A stretch of 24,456 nucleotides of DNA from Ectocarpus siliculosus (Eukaryota > Sar > Phaeophyceae > Ectocarpales > Ectocarpaceae), in the NCBI GenBank assembly GCA_000310025.1, contig FN648829.1, positions 8,652-33,107 of the forward strand. The letters are read 5' to 3'. A program made the position numbers and the translations under genes. The notes under the pieces are model-generated. The model made no database searches. It was not told the origin of the DNA and worked only from the letters and a program-made list of their open reading frames with translations. Every line of letters begins with the position of its first letter. The stretch's first letter is position 1. Below are positions 18,211 to 24,456 of the stretch, in pieces.

Positions 18211-19642
18211 GTCCCCGCTATTCATCGTAAAAATTCTCAACACGGTGTTGATCCGTCGCCGTCCCCCCGTGTTGCAGCCGTTCACCGAATTACGGAAGAA
18301 CGCTCAGTCAAATTACGCCAACGTTATAATATTCGCCCTCGTCATGCGATGATCGTAAAAGCATTCACTGAATGCATACCGTCCGCTGATACCGCCGTAG
18401 TAGTCGAGCCGCGTATTTTGTCGGCCGATGAACTTTCGTTAGATACCGTTCTGCCCGAACTTGAATGTTTAACAGTGGCTCGTACCGTCTCAACATGGAG
18501 TGCTGTTGATGGTTCCGTAGTGGTCCAAATTGCGAATCCATCATCTGAGCATTTAGCCGTACATGTTGGATTGGAGATTGGAACTTTATCGCCGATTCCT
18601 ATGGTAGCACAGGAACAGCTTCACGTCCATGCTGTTGCTTCGTCTCCGAAAACCGCGGGTGAAATTGCTGCTGCTAAAGCTGAACTGGTAGAACCGCCGT
18701 CGAAAGCGTTCACAATTTCCACGTTCTCTAAGGAACAGCAAACTCGTGTTTTGGACCTGTGCACAAAATATCGTCCCGTTTTTTCGCTGAATCGTGAAGA
18801 GCTTGGTAAATGCAAGAGTGCTCAAGCCACGTTTCCTATGCCGCCTAACACGAAGCCGGTTAACCGTCGTCCCTACCGCGCTAGCCCGCGCACTGAAGCC
18901 GTTATCCAAACGTGCGTCAAGGACATGCTTGACGATGATATCATCGAAGAGCTGCCTAGTCAGTGGGGTTTCCCCGTTACTCTCGTCGCGCGTAAAGATG
19001 GTACACCTCGTTTTTGCGTCGATTTCCGAAGCACCGCCAACAAGCACATCATTCGCAAGACCTGGCCTCTTGCGGACATGGAGTCCAACCTTGACTCTGT
19101 CGGCAGCGCGAAGTTCATCAGCGTTGCAGACGTCCAGTCAGCGTACTGGCAGATTCCTGTTCATCCTGACCACGTCGAATGGACAGCCTTTGTCACCAAC
19201 TCTGGCAAGAACTATTACAAGCGGATGCCGTTCGATGCTTGTAATGCCCCGTGGATTTTTACTGAAATGGGCCATAGAACGTTAGGCCATATTCCTGAAT
19301 TGTTGATTTACATGGATGATTTCTGTGTGCTTTCAGCACCCTTCGAGGAAGTCTTTAGAGAGCATGTTCGTAGCTCTCCAAGCAGCAGGTCTGACATTGA
19401 AACCTTCGAAGATTTCGTTTGGCCCCAAATCCATCGAGTATTTGGGACATATTATTTCGGCTGAAGGTATTTATTTCTGTCGGGAAGGATCGTATTCAAG
19501 CCGTCCAAAACTTTCCTACACCTCGTTGCCTTGAAGATCTTCGCTCAGTACTCGGGGTGGTTAATTTTGTGCGCCGGTTTATACCGGATTACGCAGAAAT
19601 AACCAATCCGTTGGTGGAGTTAGCGCCACAAAATCGCGTTTC
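18211..19642 (+). pseudogene. pol: Ty3/gypsy reverse transcriptase
   Basis: Palm and finger blocks in order: PMPPNTKPVNRRPYRASPR, QWGFPVTLVARKDGTPRFCV, then SVADVQSAYWQIPV (first catalytic Asp at 19129-19131), FDACNAPWIFTEM and IYMDDF (19306-19323). All catalytic Asp residues are kept. After the YMDD box the reading shifts at about 19350 (ALQAAGLTLKPSK and YLGHIISAEG in the next frame), again at about 19470 (LEDLRSVLGVVNFVRRFIP), and again at about 19640. Each shift joins recognisable family blocks, so these are lesions and not domain ends. Confidence 0.8.
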
Positions 19643-20125
19643 GTAAAAGCTTGGAAACAATCGCACGACGGATCGTTCGCTCATCTTAAGCAGTTATTAA
19701 CTTCAGCGCCCGTTTTACAATTCCCAGACTTCGATCGGGAATTCGTAGTTCATGTGGATGCATCCGAACATGGGTGTGGCGCATCTCTTGCCCAGCCGTC
19801 CAAGGCTGATCCAGAGTCCCTTGACATAATTACGTACTAAAGTCATCGATTCAAACATGGACAGCGTCATTACTCTGCGTCTATGAAAGAGTGTTGCGGT
19901 GTGGTTCTTGCAATTTCGCATTGGCGACCGTACTTATTTGGGAAACACTTTACGGTGATCACTGATCATCAAGCGTTGACTCATATTTTTTATATGCAAG
20001 ACACCAGCAACATACTCACTCGTTGGGCTATCGCTCTTTAAAATTACGATTTTACCGTCAAACGCGTAGCGGGAAAATTTAACGTCGTACCCGATGCGTT
20101 ATGTCGTTTATTTGGCGAAATTTAG
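19640..20125 (+). pseudogene. pol: Ty3/gypsy RNase H
   Basis: One frame, with TAA at 19838-19840, TAA at 20039-20041 and TAG at 20123-20125. Family blocks: LKQLLTSAPVLQFPDF, VHVDASEHGCGASLAQ (Asp at 19757-19759), SASMKECCGVVLAI (Glu), FTVITDHQAL (Asp), and VKRVAGKFNVVPDAL. The active centre is otherwise conserved. The frame continues past the TAG into the integrase N-terminus. Confidence 0.8.
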
Positions 20126-21640
20126 TCCAAGTCCGTATCGCACAAACCGGCCCTGGCGTCGATTTGTAGGAATGTGCCGAGTGATCGTCCGTACCATCCT
20201 CCTGGCCCTCGTGACTACGAAATTTCTGCCGATTCGTTGAACGATGTTGATATTGTCCAGAATGACAATGAACTGTTCGCTAGTGTTGTATCGTTATTTC
20301 CTGTGCTGGATCCCGCTAATCTGCGAAGAGACCAGTATGAAGAGTTCGGTCCGTATATCGACCACGTCAAGAAACCAAAAACAGCACTGTTGCCGTCTAG
20401 CAAAAATAAAGGCACCATGCGTAATTACTTCTTGAATGAGAACGTCCTCTTCAGGTCGTATTTACCAGGGTATCTTCGTAAACGCAGTTCGTTCCGTGAT
20501 CAACTTGTCGTTCCCACCGTTTTGCGTGCGCTAGTTTTGGATTCTTGTCATGATGCTCCTGCGTCAGGGGGTCATAGCGTTCAAAGCCACGTACGATAGA
20601 CTCAGAGATCGTTTTTGGTGGCCGATCATGTCTCGAGATGCGTCCAAACACATCCAGCATTGTTCGTCGTGCCAACACCGAAAAACGTCCCACAGACGAC
20701 CGTTATTACCTGTGGGTCACCGTCCCGTTACCCGTCCGTTTCAGTGTGTCGCGATCGACCTCGTTGAATATAATGCCGTATCACAGAGTTTCAAGTACGT
20801 CTTGTCGGTCATCGATCACCTGACCCGTTTTCTCGTGTTGATTGCTCGTGATACAAAAGCAACAACAAATGCACAGGCTCTCGTAGAGCGTGTCTTTTCC
20901 GTTTTCTCTCCCCCTGAAACGTTACACAGTGATCAGGGCACTGAATTCGAAAATGAGTTGGTTAAAGAGTTGCAGGCCGTGTTTGGTTTCAAAAAAACTC
21001 GGACGTCCGCGTATCAGCCGCAAGGTAACTCTGTATTAGAGCGCGTGCACAGCACAATGCATGGCATGCTCGCAATGTATGCAAACGTTCGGTTCGATAA
21101 TTGGACTGAGCTTTTACCGTTTGTGCAACTCGCCCATAACACCGCGTACAACCAAACTCTTGAGGAAACTCCTCATTATCTGATGTTCGGTCGCCAGGCT
21201 TTGCTTCCCGTGGATGTCATTCTTGGTGTACCGTCTCATGATAGCTCTGGTTCGCGGATGGACTATTCACGTTGTATCGTGGATAACTTGCAACTCGCGT
21301 ATGATGTCGCTCGTCGTAGTTTGAAAGATCGAACTGACAAGCAAGCAGACTCGAGCGAAAAATTATCCGTACCGCAGCTCACTCCTGGGGAACAAGTTCT
21401 CGTACATCGTCCCCATGCCGTTATTGATGGCCCTAATCCCAAGCTGATCAGCCCTTGGCATGGCCCATTCACCGTTCGTTCAAAAGTGTCACCCGTCATC
21501 TATCGTCTTTCCAAAGACGGAGAACTCGCGGAAACGTCAGTACACTTGGGTCGCATGAACAAGTACTATGCTATTCAACGTGATTCTGTCCCCGATTTTA
21601 CTGAATTGGATAAGATGGTTTTGGGACATACACTTCCAAT
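20126..21640 (+). pseudogene. pol: Ty3/gypsy integrase
   Basis: The HHCC zinc domain spans a frameshift: His at 20549 and 20573 (H-x7-H), then HCSSCQ with Cys at 20661 and 20670. The shift lies at about 20575-20585, just after the second His. The catalytic core is intact in one frame: D (AIDLVE, 20757), D (HSDQGTEF, 20931), E (SVLERVH, 21039), the last two separated by exactly 35 residues (DD35E). The GPY/F-type C-terminal module is present as PWHGPFTVRSKVSPVIYRL. From 20550 to 21899 the frame is open. Confidence 0.85.
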
Positions 21641-21899
21641 TCCCGATTTGGATGGTACCGTGTTTACCGTCAAATATGGATCGTACGTCGTCGAGGGGAT
21701 AGACGAATTTAAACGTGGAGCAGGAAAACCGTCTCTCCACAACTTCCAATATTATTTCCTCCTCAAACACCCTCCCGCGAGTCTTGGGTGTTGGAAGCAC
21801 TTCAAAGAAGTACCCCGGTGTCATGAGACGATCCGTTCATATCGAGCGTGCGTTCTTCGTGATAATCCGCACGACTTTGATCATTCTGCCAGGAAGTAG
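21641..21899 (+). pseudogene. Divergent chromo-like C-terminal tail of the integrase
   Basis: The last ~85 residues of the integrase frame show a chromodomain-like order: YVVEGIDEF, then NFQYYFLLKHP, then a Trp (21790), and VPRCHETIRSY. Chromodomains at the integrase C-terminus mark the chromoviruses and direct integration to marked chromatin. The aromatic cage residues are only partly recognisable, so this is a resemblance. The ORF ends at TAG 21897-21899. Confidence 0.45.
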
Positions 21900-22695
21900 C
21901 GTCCTGGCTGTTTCGTATCGTGTCTCGTGCTGTGTTTAGCCTTATTCGTTTCGTGTTTCGTTTATTTTCCAAGGGCTACGTTTGTTTTCGTTTATTATAT
22001 TTGATTTTTATATGTACATATATGTTATTGTTCGTTGTCCAGCACGATCGTTTCGTAGTGCTCGCCGTCCCCCACGTTCCTTCGCAGTCCGGCCGGAAAA
22101 TGTCGTTGTTGGTGGATACGCCCACGTTGGAAGCACCACCTCGTGGAAGTCGGCAGGTGGAGCCTAGTTCGCGTCGAGATTCGCCCTCCGCGAACCAAGC
22201 ATGGTTGCGTGTCTTCGTTTCGTTGGACATGCATACTAGCGCACGTCATCTTTAAGGCATGGCGTTGCCCGTTCGTTGTGTGATTTTTTTTTTGATACAT
22301 ATTTCTCTGTTCGAATGCCGTACGAAATAGTACCTCGTACGAGCTCCGTCGGGGTTTTCAAATATTTATGAATGGAACGCGCGTCCGTTTATAGCCAATC
22401 GTGCGTGGTGTGAAGCGTCCAGTGCCGCTGTGTCGCTGTCCTTGAGATACGAGTGCCTCGTATGGGTTCAGTTGATACTTTATGTGAGCGAATATGCGGG
22501 ATCGGAAGTTCGTCGGGTTTTTTTCTTGTCCACTCCGTCATTAACTTGGGGGGTGATATCGTCTCACTGGCAGTTTGGGGGAATGGCAACTGATAATCGA
22601 CTTCTGGATCCATGCACTTATGCATTGTTCACACGTTTTTGTTCATGCCCGATTCTGTCTAGTCGTTTCGTGCGGTGGATTTTTATCCCGTGCCT

Positions 22696-22775
22696 TTCGT
22701 CCGTGCGGTAGATCACATGTTGCCTACAGCGCTGAAGCTGACTGCAGTGACATGTTCCGTACACCTTTGGTTATC
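22696..22775 (+). repeat. 80-bp direct repeat, first copy
   Basis: Pairs with 23292-23371, ungapped, roughly 80% identical. The spacing between copies is 596 bp. Confidence 0.8.
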
Positions 22776-23291
22776 CGCACATCGTTTCTCGCGTGTCGTA
22801 CACTGTGAAAGAGTAGATGGGTGTCTTGGCCGTGCAAGAGGAAGCACAAGAGGACCAGACCTTCGTCCCACTACTGCGTCTAATCCATGCTACAGCACAT
22901 CGTTTGATGTACTCGTAATCACCATTCGTCGTCGTTCGTCTATGCAGCGCCTCTCATTTGCGTGATCACATGAGAAAGTTGTATCGTTAGCTCTCCATGA
23001 GCTGTGCACATATGTTCGTTCGTTGTTGCCGCTGCATATCGTTTGAGAAACGTTTTCCCAGCGGGTCGACCCACGTCATTTGCCACTCGACACTTCTGAT
23101 CTATAAGCCTTGCACGCAAGCAATCGTTTTCCACAGGTGCAATGCCAAATTATTTTTCGGTGCTGTATGTTCGTTACGTGCAACTACGAAATAGTTTACG
23201 GCGTTGTCTTAAGGTACTACTTGTTAAGTTTTTTTTACACTATCGGGGCAAGACGCGCACCGAAGTGATGTTTGTTTCCGTACACCCGTCG

Positions 23292-23371
23292 TTCGTTCGT
23301 ACGGTAGATCACATGTTACCTACAGCGCCAAGGCGGACTGACGTGACATGTTCCGTACACCTTTCGTCATC
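23292..23371 (+). repeat. 80-bp direct repeat, second copy
   Basis: Second copy of the block at 22696-22775; both lie between the integrase stop and the polypurine tract. Confidence 0.8.
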
Positions 23372-23525
23372 TGTGTATTTATTGCGTTGAATGATCGCAG
23401 TCGTCGGACGTTACGGCCCAAGTCATTTATCGCGTGTTTTTCATCAGTACTTCACAATTTCATACACTCTGGAGTATTTATGTCGTTCTTGTATCTTTTA
23501 ATCCGGATTCAGGCCCCGTGATTGA

Positions 23526-24041
23526 AAATAGGGGGGTGCTGTGAATGCTGTAGTAGATTGTGACGTCACATGACCTGTCGGAGATCTACCGTCGGGGTGT
23601 TGCCACAGATAGAGTCAGTGTCGGATGGATGCTGAACCTTGCTTCAACACAAGGTTGCTTCCCCCCCCTTGACTCACAATACAACTATCCGTACTCGTCA
23701 GCCTCTCCACCAGAGGTTGAACCGGTGTATATCCACACCACACATCCCAAAGGGAACTTGCTCACACGCGAACCTGGAGACAACCGTCTCATACGTGCGA
23801 AGAATTTGAATGATTGATTGTCCTATTCGTTCAATTGCCATGTGCTCACAGCAGCTAGCTACACAGTGTTGTCGCTCGCTGTGCCCGTGCGTGTGTCCTG
23901 TGCGTGTGTGCATGTGCGTGTTCTCTGCAGCTGCAATATGCTGTGTGCGGTCTGCTGACCCCCCTTTCAAACCCTCTAATGTAAAACCTAGCATTTAGCG
24001 GACATACGTGCAACCTTTTTTTTTTTATGGAGCGCTCCTAC
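23526..24041 (+). repeat. Polypurine tract and 3' LTR-like end of the Ty3 relic
   Basis: GAAAATAGGGGGG (23524-23536) followed by TGC and then TGTGAATGCTGTAG from 23540 matches the usual PPT plus TG-start arrangement. The LTR body would be 23540 to at most 24041 and contains a GACGTCAC site (23561-23568), a C-run near 23661-23668 and a TG/GCGTG-rich stretch near 23880-23922. No second LTR copy is present for comparison, so the right end is unknown. Confidence 0.5.
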
Positions 24042-24456
24042 TGTACATTAGGGTCAAGGATTGGCCCCCCGCCCCCCAATGGGGCTGGGGGTCAACATCC
24101 AGGACGGATGATGGTGAGTGTCCGGGAGGAAGGGAAGAAGAAGAAAGGGAGGGGGTTTCTTGGGGCGGGAAGAAGGGACGGTGTTGGGAGAGGCAAGGAA
24201 GTGGTGAAGAATTCCGGCACTCGACGAGCGCGCGGTCCCGTCGGGGGTGAAAGGGACACGTCAGTCCGTAGTTTTGTCTATCGGAATCGAAAAGCCGAAA
24301 ATCGAGGTATAGTATACATTATGTACATAACGATAGAGGAGGCCGACGAGGAAGGTACGAAGAGAGGAAATTGCACTCCACGTTCGAAGTGCGAAGTCGG
24401 TGTGAAAACCGCGGCAAGGAAGGAGTGCGAAGGAAAAAAAGAAAAGAAAAAGGAGA
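24027..24456 (+). CDS. Partial Lys/Arg-rich ORF running off the right edge (at least 143 codons)
   Basis: From ATG 24027 (or the ATGs at 24108 and 24111 inside the inverted arm) the frame has no stop up to the last base. It is basic throughout, with a GKKKKGRG cluster, GTRRARGPVGGER, VYRNRKAENRG and ADEEGTKRGNCTPRS. The left inverted arm encodes the same segments in a broken form, so this is probably the better copy of one gene carried by the repeat. No known family or domain recognised. The strand is purine-rich and poor in T, which lowers the chance of stops, so an accidental open frame is possible. Confidence 0.4.
   Translation, partial: MERSYCTLGSRIGPPPPNGAGGQHPGRMMVSVREEGKKKKGRGFLGAGRRDGVGRGKEVVKNSGTRRARGPVGGERDTSVRSFVYRNRKAENRGIVYIMYITIEEADEEGTKRGNCTPRSKCEVGVKTAARKECEGKKEKKKE
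24042..24456 (+). repeat. Right arm of a long inverted repeat, cut by the window end
   Basis: Reverse-complement match to 14943-15347. The inner end reads TGTACATTAGGGTCAAGG, next to a GGAGCGCTCC palindrome (24029-24038) and a T-run. G-rich runs (GGGGCTGGGGG) and a long purine-rich stretch (24102-24190) follow. Confidence 0.9.

Larger units (their letters stand above)
21900..23539 (+). other. Long 3' noncoding part of the Ty3 relic with an 80-bp repeat pair
   Basis: T-rich at first, no supported gene. One frame (about 21920-22255) has a hydrophobic stretch but lacks an early ATG and any family motif. Two 80-bp direct copies, 22696-22775 and 23292-23371, align without gaps and share GGTAGATCACATGTT, CCTACAGCGC and GTGACATGTTCCGTACACC. 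Confidence 0.5.
15348..24041 (+). mobile_element. Decayed Ty3/gypsy retrotransposon between inverted repeats
   Basis: In Ty3 order: gag, protease, reverse transcriptase, RNase H, integrase, chromo-like tail, long 3' noncoding part, polypurine tract, LTR-like end. All catalytic centres are recognisable, but about five frameshifts and at least seven in-frame stops make it inactive. No sequence matching the 3' LTR-like end (23540 onwards) was found near 15348-16000, so the 5' LTR is missing or was displaced. The limits given are those of the inverted repeats, not proven element ends. Confidence 0.7.

Noticed and set aside
18586-19047. Minus-strand 153-codon frame
   Set aside because: Shadow of the Ty3 reverse transcriptase region.
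9853-20125. Reassigned genetic code (TAA/TAG read as Gln)
   Set aside because: Only about six such codons among many normal CAA/CAG codons, with frameshifts and TGA stops in the same genes; decay explains them better.
21920-22255. Envelope-like membrane protein after integrase
   Set aside because: A hydrophobic stretch in one frame only, no early ATG, no signal peptide or family motif.
1-24456. tRNA, rRNA or CRISPR array
   Set aside because: I saw no cloverleaf with a GGTTCGA-type T-arm, no rRNA-like block and no regularly spaced short palindromic repeats; the direct repeats present are long and degenerate.
24042-24456. Right arm as the 3' LTR of the Ty3 element
   Set aside because: The matching left arm is inverted instead of direct, and there is no polypurine tract before 24042.

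Overview
This window looks like nuclear DNA of a eukaryote. Gene C (12514-13593) has GT..AG introns with T-rich tails. Most other coding sequence belongs to LTR retrotransposons. Long Ala- and Gln-rich proteins, trinucleotide runs and GTGCGT/GTGAGG-type donor sites would fit an alga or another protist, but I cannot name the lineage from this sequence.

Left third (1-10800, minus strand): two related gag-type genes. Gene A (1518-3761) is intact: a coiled coil, a Gln-rich linker, two CCHC zinc knuckles, seven Ala-rich repeats of about 37-41 residues, and an acidic tail with PFD(P/R)G boxes. Gene B (about 7403-10467) is a broken relative that keeps a Ty1/copia-type gag core, zinc knuckles and a remnant of a copia protease active site, again followed by Ala-rich repeats. 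No reverse transcriptase or integrase follows either gene. B is bracketed by two direct 44-bp copies (5964-6007 and 10733-10776) whose similarity stops exactly at a TG terminus, and one copy has a polypurine tract beside it. I read B as a gag-only (TR-GAG-like) LTR element and A as a paralogue whose 3' LTR would lie off the left edge. Gene D (4128-5027), a basic protein with a Cys-rich C-terminus, lies just upstream of A on the same strand.

Middle (10800-14900): diverged direct repeats, pyrimidine microsatellites, gene C (Cys-rich, three exons, with a reading-frame problem) and a four-copy tandem array of about 100-110 bp.

Right third (14600-24456): a decayed Ty3/gypsy element on the plus strand with gag, a C-terminal zinc motif, protease, reverse transcriptase, RNase H, a DD35E integrase and a divergent chromo-like tail. 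It carries about five frameshifts and seven or eight in-frame stops. A polypurine tract and 3' LTR-like start lie near 23540; no matching 5' LTR is visible. Two long inverted repeats (14943-15347 and 24042-24456, continuing past the right edge) sandwich this relic. Each arm carries a version of an unrecognised Lys/Arg-rich ORF: the right copy is open to the window edge, the left one is broken.

Most of the window is therefore layered mobile DNA. The parts least explained by known families are the Ala-repeat/PFD(P/R)G gag-only family, the inverted-repeat ORF, gene D and gene C.
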